DNA of 64,000 nucleotides, taken from CAXMMR01 sp965198995. Its GTDB lineage: Bacteria; Pseudomonadota; Alphaproteobacteria; Acetobacterales; Acetobacteraceae. The notes beneath the pieces were generated by a model. That model searched no databases and was not told where the DNA came from. It was given only the letters and a program-made list of their open reading frames with translations. Position numbers and translations under genes: made by a program. How positions within the stretch are numbered: the first letter of the stretch is position 1; every line of letters begins with the position of its first letter. The stretch covers positions 186,001-250,000 of the forward strand of contig CBDAQG010000002.1 in the NCBI GenBank assembly GCA_965198995.1. The letters run 5' to 3'. This document shows, piece after piece, positions 32,912-41,302 of this stretch.

Positions 32912-34302
32912 GCCTCGAACAATCCCTGGCCGACATAGCCGTCCGCGGTGGTGACGCCGCCGGGGCAGGCGAACAGGCCGCCGCCGGTGTGGGTGGCGTA
33001 CTGGTTCAGCGCGTCGAACTTCGACATCCGGTCGAAGATGCGGCTGAAGCTCGTGCGCGGGTCACGCTGGTAGCAGATGAACAGCAGGCCGGCGTCGAAC
33101 TCCACGGCCTGGCGCCAGGGCGGCCAGCGCTCGGCGGTGAAGTTGGCGCCGTCATTGTAGCTGTAGGAGCGGCGGAGCATCTGGGCGCCGCCGTTGCTGG
33201 CCGCGGCACCGAGGCGGACATGGGCGTTGTCGGCGATCAGCGGGTTGCCGTCGTGGTCGACGGCGTCAAGGTCGAGGGGGTCGAACTCGCCGTCGCGGCC
33301 GAGCGGGGCGCCGGAGCGCTTGTGGCGGCCGATCACCTGCTCCTGGAAGGCGACGGGCGAGCGGTCCCAGTGCTCGAGCGACAGGCGGATGCGGCGGGCG
33401 ACGACGTAGCTGCCGCCCTGCATCCAGGCCGGCCCGTCGGCGCCGACCCACACGATTTCGTCGTCGCTGCCCGGGGTGATGGTGCCGCTCGCGGTCTGCT
33501 CGACCGGCTGGGCGGCGATCGGGTTCTGGGTGCCGTCCTTGAAGCCGAGCAGGTTACGCGGCGTGTCGGTGGCGGCGGCATTGGCGACGAAGCCGGTCTG
33601 CATCCAACGGAGATCGGCCACGCCGTAGGCCATCTGGGCGAGCTGGCGGATGGCGTGGAAGGCGACCTGCGGGTCGTCGGCGCAGGCCTGGATGGAGATG
33701 TCGCCGCCGGTGCGGGCGGGCTGGAGCTGGTCGCCGTGGAAATTCGGCAGCGTGGCCAGGGCTTCCGGGCGATGGCGGGCGAGGCCGAAGCGGTCGTGGC
33801 CGTCCTGCTCGAAGAGGGTGGGGCCGAAGCCGATGGTGACGCTGAGCCGGGCCGGGGCGAGGCCGAGCGCGTCGCCGCTGTCGGGCTGCGGCTGGGGGTC
33901 GCTGCGACCGGGATCGGGCGGGGCGTCGGCATCCTCGAGCGGGACGGCGGTCTGGCCGGCGACGAGGCGCCGCGTCGCCGCCGTCCAGCGGCGCAGCAGG
34001 TCGATCAGGGCGGCGCGGTCGGTGGTGGTGACGTCGAAGGCGGTGAAGCAGGTGTGGTTCTGCAGGGCGGTGGCGATGCCGGCCTGGTGGCGGCCTTCGA
34101 AGGGGATGGTGAGCAGGCGGCCGGTGGCCTGGCTGGCCGGGGTGACGCCCTTGGCGGTCGATGCGGCGAGGCTGCCGGCGGTGGTCGACGCCGAGGCGGC
34201 GCCGGCGGTGGTCGCCGCCGAGGCGGCGCCGGCGAGCAGGGTGCCGGCGGCGGCGAGGAAGCCGCGGCGCGAGGCGCCGTGATTGAACGGACAGCCGGCC
34301 AT
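32908..34302 (-). CDS. efeB: EfeB-type DyP peroxidase, Tat-exported
   Basis: A 464-residue dye-decolourising haem peroxidase of the EfeB/YcdB group. The N-terminus has a Tat signal (ASRRGFLAAAGTLLAGAAS). The DyP motif GxxDG is present as GFKDGTQNP. The proximal haem histidine is probably in DNAHVRLGA, and the C-terminal block is GLLFICYQRDPRTSF. Related EfeB proteins act in periplasmic haem or iron handling with EfeU and EfeO, but those genes are not here. The ATG at 34302 is 2 bp after the stop of the propeller gene, so the two are one operon. The signal region has an Ala/Ser/Thr repeat (AASAATTAGAASASTTAG). Confidence 0.88.
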   Translation of the reverse strand: MAGCPFNHGASRRGFLAAAGTLLAGAASAATTAGAASASTTAGSLAASTAKGVTPASQATGRLLTIPFEGRHQAGIATALQNHTCFTAFDVTTTDRAALIDLLRRWTAATRRLVAGQTAVPLEDADAPPDPGRSDPQPQPDSGDALGLAPARLSVTIGFGPTLFEQDGHDRFGLARHRPEALATLPNFHGDQLQPARTGGDISIQACADDPQVAFHAIRQLAQMAYGVADLRWMQTGFVANAAATDTPRNLLGFKDGTQNPIAAQPVEQTASGTITPGSDDEIVWVGADGPAWMQGGSYVVARRIRLSLEHWDRSPVAFQEQVIGRHKRSGAPLGRDGEFDPLDLDAVDHDGNPLIADNAHVRLGAAASNGGAQMLRRSYSYNDGANFTAERWPPWRQAVEFDAGLLFICYQRDPRTSFSRIFDRMSKFDALNQYATHTGGGLFACPGGVTTADGYVGQGLFEA

Positions 34303-34304
34303 GG

Positions 34305-35456
34305 CTAGTGCGCCAACAACAGCATGTTGTTCTCGTCCTCGACGTAATAGAAGCCGCGCCGGTCGGGGGTGAGGGCGATGCCGAACAGGTCGCCCGAGCC
34401 GGGCGGGGTCTGCGCGCGGTCTGGATCGACCCATTGCGCCGCCGGCTGGCGGCCGCTGGCGGGATCGATCTCGACCACTTCGCCGTCGAGCCCGTTGACG
34501 GCGAGCAGGTTGCCGTTCGGCGCCAGGGTCAGCGCGAGCGGACGGTGCAGCAGGCCGTCGGCGCTGACCGGGCGGCCGGTGCCGGCGCTGCCGGCGCGGG
34601 TGGCGGCGTCGGGGATGGCGACCACGCGATTTTCGATCGCGTCCGAGACGTAGAGGGTGCCGTCCGGCGCCAAGGCGAGGCCGGTGGGGCCGATGACGAA
34701 CACGCTCTTGTCGGCCTGCTCGGCCAGGCCGTCGGCGATCACTGTGCGGCTGACGACGGCGGGCGCGCCGGCGGCCGGCAGGTCGAGCCTGAGGCGCAGC
34801 ACGGTGGCGCGCCGCACCACGGCCTGGCCGGGGGCGCCGACGCCAAAGCCGGCCATGCTGACGAACAGGGTGGCCCGGTCGCCGTCATCCTGCACCGCCA
34901 TGTTGCCCCAGGGGCCGTCGATGTCGGCGCCGGCGAGGGTGGCGGCGACGGCGCCCTGATTGTCGAGCACGATCAGGCAGCCCTGACCCTTGGTCGCGGT
35001 GGTGCCGTCGCTGCTCGGCAGGCTGCCGACGACGACGTAGCCGCGGCGCAGCACCGCCATCGCCGTGGTCAGCCCGACGCCGCCGGGGCAGCCGGGCAGG
35101 TGGCGCGGCAGGGCGGCGAAGGTGGTGACGGCGTGGCTGGCGGGATCCATCGCCAGGATCGTGGTGCCGAGGCCCTGCAGGTTGCCGCTGTCGTTGAAGT
35201 TGTCGACCAGCACGTCGTCGCGGCGCAGCTTGCCGCTGCTGGCCGGCACGACGACGACCGCATACGGGTTCTGATCGCCGTTCGCCGGCACCATGGAGGC
35301 GAGGACGGTGTGGCGGTGCAGGGTGGCGAGGAAGCTGTCCGCCGCCGCGGCGGCGCCCGAGACGCCGAGCAGGGCTGCCAGGGCCAGCATCGCTGTCGGC
35401 GTGACCCTGGGTGCGGTGCGGCGCGCCTGCACAGACATCTGGCCGAAAAACCCCAT
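34305..35456 (-). CDS. Secreted beta-propeller (NHL/SMP-30-like) protein
   Basis: About 383 residues from ATG 35456. An N-terminal signal peptide (TPTAMLALAALLGVSGAAAAADS) precedes repeated propeller blades: GLALAPDGTLYVSDAIENRVVAI, ALTLAPNGNLLAVNGLDGEVVEI and FGIALTPDRRGFYYVEDENNMLLL. It precedes the DyP peroxidase in a tight operon and probably works with it in the periplasm. Whether it binds a metal or haem is unknown. The frame is open upstream to 35504, which would add a non-signal-like extension. Confidence 0.8.
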   Translation of the reverse strand: MGFFGQMSVQARRTAPRVTPTAMLALAALLGVSGAAAAADSFLATLHRHTVLASMVPANGDQNPYAVVVVPASSGKLRRDDVLVDNFNDSGNLQGLGTTILAMDPASHAVTTFAALPRHLPGCPGGVGLTTAMAVLRRGYVVVGSLPSSDGTTATKGQGCLIVLDNQGAVAATLAGADIDGPWGNMAVQDDGDRATLFVSMAGFGVGAPGQAVVRRATVLRLRLDLPAAGAPAVVSRTVIADGLAEQADKSVFVIGPTGLALAPDGTLYVSDAIENRVVAIPDAATRAGSAGTGRPVSADGLLHRPLALTLAPNGNLLAVNGLDGEVVEIDPASGRQPAAQWVDPDRAQTPPGSGDLFGIALTPDRRGFYYVEDENNMLLLAH

Positions 35457-35739
35457 GTTCGATGGCCGACGGCCGCGTGTGATGATGAGAACTAGTCGCA
35501 TCACCGGCTTTTCTCAAGGTTTGGTCGCGGCGGCAACGTCACCGGTCGGGCGCATGGCTGCGCTGCGCCGGCAGACGCGCGCGCTCCAGCGGGGTGGAGG
35601 CGGGCGCCGAGCCGCGGCGTGCCGCGCGGCTGGGCGGGCAGGGTGGGGAGGCCGGTCATTGCGATGGGAAACGCTTGCTCCCGGCGAAACGTCGTGATTC
35701 TCTCGCGCCGAACAAATCCCCGAGAGGAGGGAGACGTCG

Positions 35740-36126
35740 ATGGCGATCAAGAGCACGGCTGCGAAGGCGGCACCGAAGAGCGCGAAGGCACCACCAGCGG
35801 CGGCCAAGGCGGGTAAGCCGAAGAATGGGGCCGGTGCTGCTCCGGCGACGGTGTCGCTCAAGCAGATCGCGGCGACGCTGGCCGAGAAGCACGACATGCA
35901 GAAGAAGCAGGCGGAGACGATGCTGGGCGACGTGGTCGGCTACCTGGTCGAGCACCTGATTTCGGGCGACCGGGTGCGGATCGGGGGACTGGGCATTCTG
36001 GAGGTGAAGTCGCGGCCGGCCAGGGCCGGGCGGAACCCGGCCACTGGCGCGGCGATCCAGATTGCGGCCAGCAAGAAGGTCGCGTTCCGCGCCGCCAAGG
36101 AGCTGAAGGAAGCGGTTCTAAAGTAG
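35740..36126 (+). CDS. HU-family DNA-binding protein with Lys/Ala-rich N-terminal tail
   Basis: A 128-residue nucleoid protein. Residues about 38-128 are an HU/IHF domain with the beta-arm sequence GDRVRIGGLGILEVKSRPARAGRNPATGAAIQIAASKKVAFRAAKELK; the DNA-intercalating proline region is ARAGRNPATG. The first 37 residues are a Lys/Ala/Pro tail (KAAPKSAKAPPAAAKAGKPK), histone-like and longer than standard HU. A strong GGAGGGAGA site precedes the ATG. Such tails probably add non-specific DNA compaction. Confidence 0.92.
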   Translation: MAIKSTAAKAAPKSAKAPPAAAKAGKPKNGAGAAPATVSLKQIAATLAEKHDMQKKQAETMLGDVVGYLVEHLISGDRVRIGGLGILEVKSRPARAGRNPATGAAIQIAASKKVAFRAAKELKEAVLK

Positions 36127-36143
36127 CGCTGGGCCAGGGGCGC

Positions 36144-36257
36144 CGCGTGCGTGCGGAGCACGCTTGCGGGTGCGTGCGGAGCACGCTTGCGGGTGACGGC
36201 GGGATCAAGGGCGGAGTGAGCCAAAGCCTCCAACTGCACGCAGCGCAGTTGGAGGCT
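36144..36257. terminator. Short direct repeat and strong hairpin between convergent HU and GlsB genes
   Basis: Two copies of a 23-bp unit containing GTGCGGAGCACGCTTGCGG lie at about 36148-36193. They are followed by a 12-bp stem GCCTCCAACTGC / GCAGTTGGAGGC with a 7-nt loop (36226-36256). The flanks GCGGAGTGAGCC and CTCATGGAGGG also occur at 61131-61190. A bidirectional terminator is likely. Confidence 0.65.
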
Positions 36258-36282
36258 CATGGAGGGAGAGCCCGTGGCCTTG

Positions 36283-36540
36283 CTAGATCCGGCTGCGCCC
36301 TGCGATTGCGTGGTAGATCACCAAGACGACGATGGCGCCGATGACGGCGACGACGATGCTGCGAATATCGAGGCCGGTGACGCCAACGTGGCCGAAGTAG
36401 TTGAAGATAAAGCCGCCGACGAAGGCGCCGACGATGCCGAGCAGGATGTCAACGATCAGACCTTCGCCCGACTTGTTGATAATCTTGCTGGCGATGAAGC
36501 CGGCGATGAGGCCGAGGATAAGCCAGGCGATGATGCTCAC
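36283..36540 (-). CDS. GlsB/YeaQ/YmgE-family stress membrane protein
   Basis: An 85-residue inner-membrane protein with three glycine-rich helices (IIAWLILGLIAGFIASKII, LIVDILLGIVGAFVGGFIF, and a last helix near VVAVIGAIVVLVIYHAI). This is the GlsB/YeaQ/YmgE (transglycosylase-associated) family, induced by stress in many bacteria, with no proven enzyme activity. Confidence 0.93.
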   Translation of the reverse strand: MSIIAWLILGLIAGFIASKIINKSGEGLIVDILLGIVGAFVGGFIFNYFGHVGVTGLDIRSIVVAVIGAIVVLVIYHAIAGRSRI

Positions 36541-36661
36541 GACGTCGTCTCCCTTGGCGGTGCCGCAACCCGGGTCGGGTCCGTAACAACGCCCTTCGGC
36601 GCTGGAACGATGCTGATCCGTCTCGGTTGCTCAGCGGTGCGGCGGGACAGGGCTGCTGTGG

Positions 36662-37648
36662 CTATCCGGCAATGCCCCAGGCGGCGGCGATGCGGGCCGG
36701 GGCGGAGAGGCCGATGTCGAGCATGAACGGGGCGGCGTGGCCGAGGCCGGCGGCGACGTCGATCGGCAGGCCGTGCGCCAGGCCGGGGAGCCAGACCTGC
36801 TCCACCACCGTGAGGCCGGCGGGGTTGCGCCAGAGCTGACGCCGGACGCCGGTGTCGCGCGGGAACTCGGCCTCGCGGGCGTCATGCAGGGCGGCCCATT
36901 GGCCGGCGAGCGCGGTGGCGTTGGCGGGGACCACGGTGCGGTCGGCGTCGCCCTGCCAGATTTGCAGCAGCGGCCAGCGTGTGGCGGCGCGGGCGGGAGC
37001 GGCGGCGCGGACGCGGTCGGCGAGGATGGTTGGGGGCAGGCCGGGGCCTTGGGCCATGCAGTCCAGCGCCTCGGCGGTGCTGCGGGCGACGCCAAAGGGT
37101 AATCCGGCGACGATGGCGCCGGCGGCGAAGACCTCCGGGTGGCAGGCGAGCAGGGCGACGGCCATGGCGCCGCCGGCGGAGAGGCCGGTGGCGAAGACGC
37201 GGCGCGGGTCGATCGGGTGGCGGGCCAGCAGGGTTGCGACCATGTGGCGGACGGAGCCGACTTCGCCGCGGTCGGGGGCAAGGTCGGCGGCGTTGAACCA
37301 GTTGAAGCAGAGCATGGCGTTGTTGGCGCGGCGCTGCTCGGGGTAGAGCAGGGCGAAGCCGTGGCGCTCGGCGAGGAGGGACCAGGCGCTGGCGTGGTCG
37401 AAGCCGGCGGCGGTCTGCTGGCAGCCGTGCAGGACGACGACCAGCGGGGCGCCGGGCGGGAGGTGCGGCGGCACGTAGGCCAGCATGCGGAGTTGGCCGG
37501 GATTGGCGCCGAACTCGGTGGTCTCGACGAGGCGGGTCGCGGCTGGCTGCTGGGCTTCGGTCATGCTCTCGAGCATCGCGTTGAGGCCGCTCATCGTGCG
37601 GCGATAGCGCGTCAGGGAACTGATCGCGGCGCCTAGGGGTCCGCGCAT
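36662..37648 (-). CDS. PHB-depolymerase-family esterase (LpqC type)
   Basis: A 328-residue alpha/beta-hydrolase of the esterase PHB depolymerase family. The oxyanion/lid motif is LHGCQQTAAGFDHASAWS, the nucleophile elbow GLSAGGAMA, the acid in IWQGDADRTVVP and the histidine in LPGLAHGLP. No signal peptide is evident, so it is likely intracellular; polyhydroxyalkanoate oligomers or aromatic esters are possible substrates. The start is the first ATG (37648), with in-frame alternatives downstream (MSGLNAM). Confidence 0.88.
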   Translation of the reverse strand: MRGPLGAAISSLTRYRRTMSGLNAMLESMTEAQQPAATRLVETTEFGANPGQLRMLAYVPPHLPPGAPLVVVLHGCQQTAAGFDHASAWSLLAERHGFALLYPEQRRANNAMLCFNWFNAADLAPDRGEVGSVRHMVATLLARHPIDPRRVFATGLSAGGAMAVALLACHPEVFAAGAIVAGLPFGVARSTAEALDCMAQGPGLPPTILADRVRAAAPARAATRWPLLQIWQGDADRTVVPANATALAGQWAALHDAREAEFPRDTGVRRQLWRNPAGLTVVEQVWLPGLAHGLPIDVAAGLGHAAPFMLDIGLSAPARIAAAWGIAG

Positions 37649-37688
37649 GTGGAGGGCTCCAACTCGGAAAGAGGGACAGAGACGCTTG

Positions 37689-38153
37689 TTACTTGGGTTG
37701 GCTGGTTAGCCACCCAAGAAAGGCGCCTGGCACCAGGATGGGTATCCTCCGCCAGGGATTGAGCACGAGCAGATCGGGGTCTCCAGACACGATGGCTGAG
37801 GCTCTGGCGGCATAGGCCAGGTTCAGGACGTTGTTGTCATCGACGTCGCGGCAGTCCGACACCGGCTCACACGCCTCGACCGTGATCGTTCCATTGATTA
37901 GTAAGCCGATTAGTTCATCGCGTTTCGCCTGACTGACAGCGCGTGCAAACTTGGGGCGCTCCAGCACACGACGTAGTTCGGCCCACGACCAGGCCGACAT
38001 GGCAACCTCACCGGTCAACAGGGCGATGTCGAGCGCGGCTCGTGCTGTCCCGCCGGGGGTCAGCGCTGCGGATATGAGGGCGTTCGTATCGAAGACACTG
38101 CCTACCTCATTTGCAGCCGGGCCTCCCCTAGTTACGAACATATTACCAGTCAT
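37689..38153 (-). CDS. PIN-domain toxin (COG1569 type), 5' end beside inserted DNA
   Basis: A 154-residue PIN-domain ribonuclease. The first acidic residue is in SVFDTNALISAAL, then AWSWAELRRVLERPKF, and the later acids are in DCRDVDDNNVLNLAYAARASAIVSGDPDLL. The natural start is probably close to EVGSVFDTN; the first 15 residues (MTGNMFVTRGGPAANE) come partly from AT-rich sequence next to the gene. The likely antitoxin lies 1 kb upstream on the same strand (39136-39366), separated by foreign DNA, so the pair may be out of stoichiometric control. Confidence 0.8.
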   Translation of the reverse strand: MTGNMFVTRGGPAANEVGSVFDTNALISAALTPGGTARAALDIALLTGEVAMSAWSWAELRRVLERPKFARAVSQAKRDELIGLLINGTITVEACEPVSDCRDVDDNNVLNLAYAARASAIVSGDPDLLVLNPWRRIPILVPGAFLGWLTSQPK

Positions 38154-38258
38154 CTGTGTAAATCAGATACTCGTGATAGTAAGGCGTCGTCACATTTGTT
38201 ACGACAACAGGCTTATAGAATACTTGGATGCTTGCCATTCTAATTCCTTAGCTAACTA

Positions 38259-38663
38259 CTATGTACCTGTCACAAATCGTCCTACAACAATGTGGTCTAC
38301 GATAGTGCCATTAGGATCAGTATAAACCCCGACCTGCCATTCTATAGTGGAGACAAGGGCCATTAATCCATGACCAGGCCTGCTATACTTGCAGTAATAG
38401 AAATAACCTTTAAAATCGACGAAGTCGCAATGTGCCCCTATACCGACGAGGTAATTAACCACCAAGCTTGCGTCTGATCCTTGTGGGAACTGCTCATTGA
38501 GTGCGTGCTGAGCGGCCTCTGCGCGACCATCCTTAAGCTTTTCAAAGCGCTCGAAAGTAAACGAAGCACTAGTATTTTCTCTTAAAAGAATTTGTTCTCT
38601 CTTCATGTCTACCATGCCCAGAGTTGTTAAAATGGCTATACAGCTTGATCGTAAAAGAAACAT
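38259..38663 (-). CDS. Hypothetical protein in AT-rich insert
   Basis: A 134-residue ORF of markedly lower GC than its neighbours. The N-terminal helix (MFLLRSSCIAILTTLGMV) could be a signal or anchor, with a possible lipobox-like cysteine but no clear lipobox. The core (YLVGIGAHCDFVDFKGYFYYCKYSRP) has no family I know. It lies just downstream of a truncated HlyD gene on the same strand and probably came with it, perhaps from a type I secretion locus. Confidence 0.5.
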   Translation of the reverse strand: MFLLRSSCIAILTTLGMVDMKREQILLRENTSASFTFERFEKLKDGRAEAAQHALNEQFPQGSDASLVVNYLVGIGAHCDFVDFKGYFYYCKYSRPGHGLMALVSTIEWQVGVYTDPNGTIVDHIVVGRFVTGT

Positions 38664-38691
38664 TTTGTCCCGCTGATTATTTAGAGCAAGA

Positions 38692-39117
38692 TCATCTCTC
38701 TATCGCGGTTTCTCCGATGCGCCTTTCAAATGGCGACAGGAGATAGGATATTATGGCTCTCTTACCAGTCCTAATCTCAACAGTCACTGCCATCCCGGCC
38801 TGAAGAGTTTGATTATTACCATCCACTTGTAGGCTTGAGCGATCGAGTCTCACATGACAGATGTAATGCGATGGATCGTTTTGTGGCTCATCACCATCTT
38901 GCACTTCTTGACTATCGTTCCCGCTGTATTGAGTATTGCGATGGTCATCAGCCAATGCGTCTCCACTAACATCTACGACACTTCCATGTAGCAGCCCATA
39001 TCGAGTAAACTGGAAGGTCTCGATTTTAATCGCAGCGGATTGCCCCATGTGCACGAAGCCGATTTCTCGATTGCTGACCATCGCCTCGATAAGCAACGGC
39101 CCGCTGTTTGGCACTAC
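38692..39117 (-). pseudogene. HlyD-family T1SS adaptor, C-terminal fragment
   Basis: About 140 residues matching the C-terminal end of HlyD-type membrane-fusion proteins: VVPNSGPLLIEAMVSNREIG, the segment AAIKIETFQFTRYGLLHGSVV, YICHVRLDRSSL and GMAVTVEIRTGKRAIISYLLSP. A whole adaptor is about 400-450 residues; the coiled-coil and N-terminal membrane part are missing. Homology runs to a TAG at about 39118, 18 bp from the antitoxin stop, which marks the insertion edge. Low GC supports transfer. Confidence 0.8.
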
Positions 39118-39135
39118 CTATAGACAGGCACCCGC

Positions 39136-39366
39136 CTAGCGGCGGCGTTCACGCTTGTGCGCGGCCAGCTCCGCCTGGACATCTTCCTCGGTCAGGCCAG
39201 CCGCCTCGGCCTCCTGACCGCAGGCGTCCAAGGCGGCAAAAAGCGGCGACGTCATGCCACGATTTAGGACGACGCGCTCGAGCAGGCGACCGGCTGCCTC
39301 CCGTTTGACGTCGTTCTGAAGAGCGTCTGCGACGGCGTCAGACACCGTCAGGGTCACCTCGCGCAT
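39136..39366 (-). CDS. Probable antitoxin of the PIN toxin
   Basis: A 76-residue protein. The N-terminus MREVTLTVSDAVADALQ resembles the DNA-binding start of ribbon-helix-helix or related antitoxins, and the C-terminal half (LTEEDVQAELAAHKRERR) is the charged helix typical of antitoxins that bind PIN toxins. Removing the AT-rich insert would put it directly upstream of the PIN gene. The ATG at 39366 is preferred over a longer frame from 39411. Confidence 0.65.
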   Translation of the reverse strand: MREVTLTVSDAVADALQNDVKREAAGRLLERVVLNRGMTSPLFAALDACGQEAEAAGLTEEDVQAELAAHKRERRR

Positions 39367-39476
39367 AATGGCTCTCCCGATCCAGGCCCCAGCATACACG
39401 CAAGATGTCATAACCGGCGGATTTTGATGCCGGGCAGCAGGACGACCGGCGCCGGCCCGGGGCTGGCGAAGGCCGG

Positions 39477-40031
39477 CTACGGCTCGGCCGTCAGCGTCCA
39501 GGCTTCGCCTTGCGTCGGCGGCTCGCAGAGCATCGGCGTGGCGTTCGGGGTGCGGACGTTGGCGACCAGGCCCATGGCGGAGCGGAGGGCGCGGAAGAGG
39601 AAGCCGTGCGCGACGATCAGCACCGGGGCGGGCTGGGCGGTGGCGCGGTTGATTGCGGCGACGGCGCGGGCGCGCAGCGCCTCGAAGGGCTCGGCGTTCG
39701 GCGGCAGCACGGTGCTGTTGATCCAGTCCTCATACCAGTCGCCGACCGGGTGGCCCTCCCTGTCGCCGAAGGAGACCTCGCGCAGATCGGGGTCGATCTG
39801 GACCGGCAGGCCGAGGCGGGCGGCGGCGGCCTCGGCGGTGACGCGGGCGCGGCTGAGCGGCGAGGCAACGATGGTGGCGAAATGGTGCTTCGAGAGGGCG
39901 GCGGCGGCGCGCTCGGCCTGCTCGAGGCCGAGGGCGTTGAGCGGGATGTCGAGGCTGCCCTGCGAGAGGCCCCGCGCGTTCCAGTCGGTCTCGCCGTGAC
40001 GGAGGAACCAGTAGGGGCGGTGGTTTAACAT
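39477..40031 (-). CDS. Histidine phosphatase superfamily protein
   Basis: A 184-residue phosphoglycerate-mutase-like phosphatase. The catalytic block is WFLRHGETDWNARGLSQG (RHG), with a second arginine in VASPLSRARVTAE, the acid in LREVSFGDREG and the second histidine in VLIVAHGFLFRAL. The ATG at 40031 begins MLNHRPYWFLRHGE. A longer frame starting MVLFFKKE is read from the family B repeat and is rejected. Substrate unknown. Confidence 0.88.
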   Translation of the reverse strand: MLNHRPYWFLRHGETDWNARGLSQGSLDIPLNALGLEQAERAAAALSKHHFATIVASPLSRARVTAEAAAARLGLPVQIDPDLREVSFGDREGHPVGDWYEDWINSTVLPPNAEPFEALRARAVAAINRATAQPAPVLIVAHGFLFRALRSAMGLVANVRTPNATPMLCEPPTQGEAWTLTAEP

Positions 40032-40043
40032 CGTTGAATATCC

Positions 40044-40190
40044 AGAAGGAAGCGGTTCTTTTTTGAAAAAAAGAACCAAAAAACTTTTATTTAATTAGGA
40101 CTATGATTCCGCACTTGGCTTTGTGCCGTGAACCAAGTGAGCAAAAGTTTTTTGCTTCTTTTTTTCAAAAGAGAAGCGCTTGCTTTGCTT
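40044..40190. repeat. A/T hairpin element, family B, copy 1
   Basis: Two A/T-rich hairpins (GGTTCTTTTTT.../...AAAGAACC and GCTTC...GAAGC) flank a spacer, with AAAAAACTTTT and AAAAGTTTTTT as an outer inverted repeat. It lies between the prs 3' end and the phosphatase start. Five copies occur between 40 and 59 kb, all beside gene 3' ends, so transcription termination is likely. Confidence 0.82.
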
Positions 40191-41121
40191 AGTCAAACAA
40201 CGAGCTCACCGAGCTCTCGTCGCTGATCCGGCGCATCGCCTCGGCGAGCAGCGGCGCGATCGTCATTTGGCGGACGTTGGCGGCCTGGCGGACGGCTTCG
40301 GTGGCGAGAATGCTGTCAGTGATCGCCATCAGCTCGATCGGCGAGGCGGCGATGCGGGCGACGGCGCCGCCGGAGAGCACGCCGTGGGTGATGTAGACGC
40401 TGACCGAGCTGGCGCCGTCGGCGATCAGCGCGGTGGCGGCGTTGACCAGGGTGCCGCCGCTGTCGCAGATGTCGTCGACCAGGATGCAGTGGCGGCCGGA
40501 GACGTCGCCGATCACGTTCATCACCTCGGAGACGCCGGCGCGGGCGCGGCGCTTGTCGATGATGGCGAGGTCGGTGTTGAGGCGGCGGGCGAGCTCGCGG
40601 GCGCGGGCGACGCCGCCGACGTCGGGCGAGACGACCATCATGTCGCGGTCGGCGAAGCGGGATTGGGCGTCGGCGGCGAACAGGGGGGCGGCGAAGAGGT
40701 TGTCGACCGGGATGTCGAAGAAGCCCTGGATCTGCGGGGCGTGCAGGTCCATCGTCAGCACCCGGTTGGCGCCGGCCTCGGTGATCAGGTTGGCGACGAG
40801 CTTGGCCGAGATCGGGCTGCGCGGGGAGGATTTACGGTCCTGTCTCGCGTAGCCGAAATAGGGGACGACGGCGGTGACGCGGCGGGCGGAGCCGCGGCGC
40901 AGCGCGTCGAGCATGATCAGCAGCTCCATCAGGTTGTCGTTGGCCGGATAGGAGGTGCTCTGGACGACGAAGACGTCCTCGCCGCGGACGTTCTCCTGGA
41001 TCTCGACGAAGACCTCCATGTCGGCGAAGCGGCGGACCGAGGCGCGGGTGAGGGTGAGATCGAGCTTGGCGGCGACGGCCTCGGCGAGCGGGCGGTTGCT
41101 GTTGCAGGCGACGATCTTCAT
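40189..41121 (-). CDS. prs: Ribose-phosphate pyrophosphokinase
   Basis: A 310-residue PRPP synthetase (ribose 5-phosphate + ATP to PRPP + AMP). The flexible loop is YARQDRKSSPRSPISAK, the metal-binding signature DLHAPQIQGFF, and the PRPP-binding loop ILVDDICDSGGTL. The ATG at 41121 (MKIVACNSNRPLAEAV) is the standard start; the longer frame from 41163 has no family support. An essential housekeeping gene for nucleotide, His and Trp synthesis. Confidence 0.96.
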   Translation of the reverse strand: MKIVACNSNRPLAEAVAAKLDLTLTRASVRRFADMEVFVEIQENVRGEDVFVVQSTSYPANDNLMELLIMLDALRRGSARRVTAVVPYFGYARQDRKSSPRSPISAKLVANLITEAGANRVLTMDLHAPQIQGFFDIPVDNLFAAPLFAADAQSRFADRDMMVVSPDVGGVARARELARRLNTDLAIIDKRRARAGVSEVMNVIGDVSGRHCILVDDICDSGGTLVNAATALIADGASSVSVYITHGVLSGGAVARIAASPIELMAITDSILATEAVRQAANVRQMTIAPLLAEAMRRISDESSVSSLFD

Positions 41122-41185
41122 GACACTTCGAAGTCCCTGCGGCGGGCATCGGGCTTCTAACAAGGCGAGCGTGGGAAGGGAAGAA

Positions 41186-41302
41186 GGGCTTCTTTTTTGA
41201 AAAAAAGAAGCAAAAAACTTTTGCCCGTTGGGTTTGCCGGCGTGGGGTGCCTAACGGATAGAAGTTTTTTGGTTCTTTTTTTCAAAAAAGAACTCTTCCT
41301 CG
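41186..41302. repeat. A/T hairpin element, family B, copy 2
   Basis: The same two-hairpin structure as at 40044, between the CCA-enzyme gene and prs. The CCA-enzyme frame reads through its right half, so the repeat encodes the last residues of that protein. Confidence 0.82.

Noticed and set aside
39477..40079. Longer histidine phosphatase starting MVLFFKKE
   Set aside because: That peptide is read from the family B hairpin; the family start MLNHRPYWFLRHGE lies at 40031.
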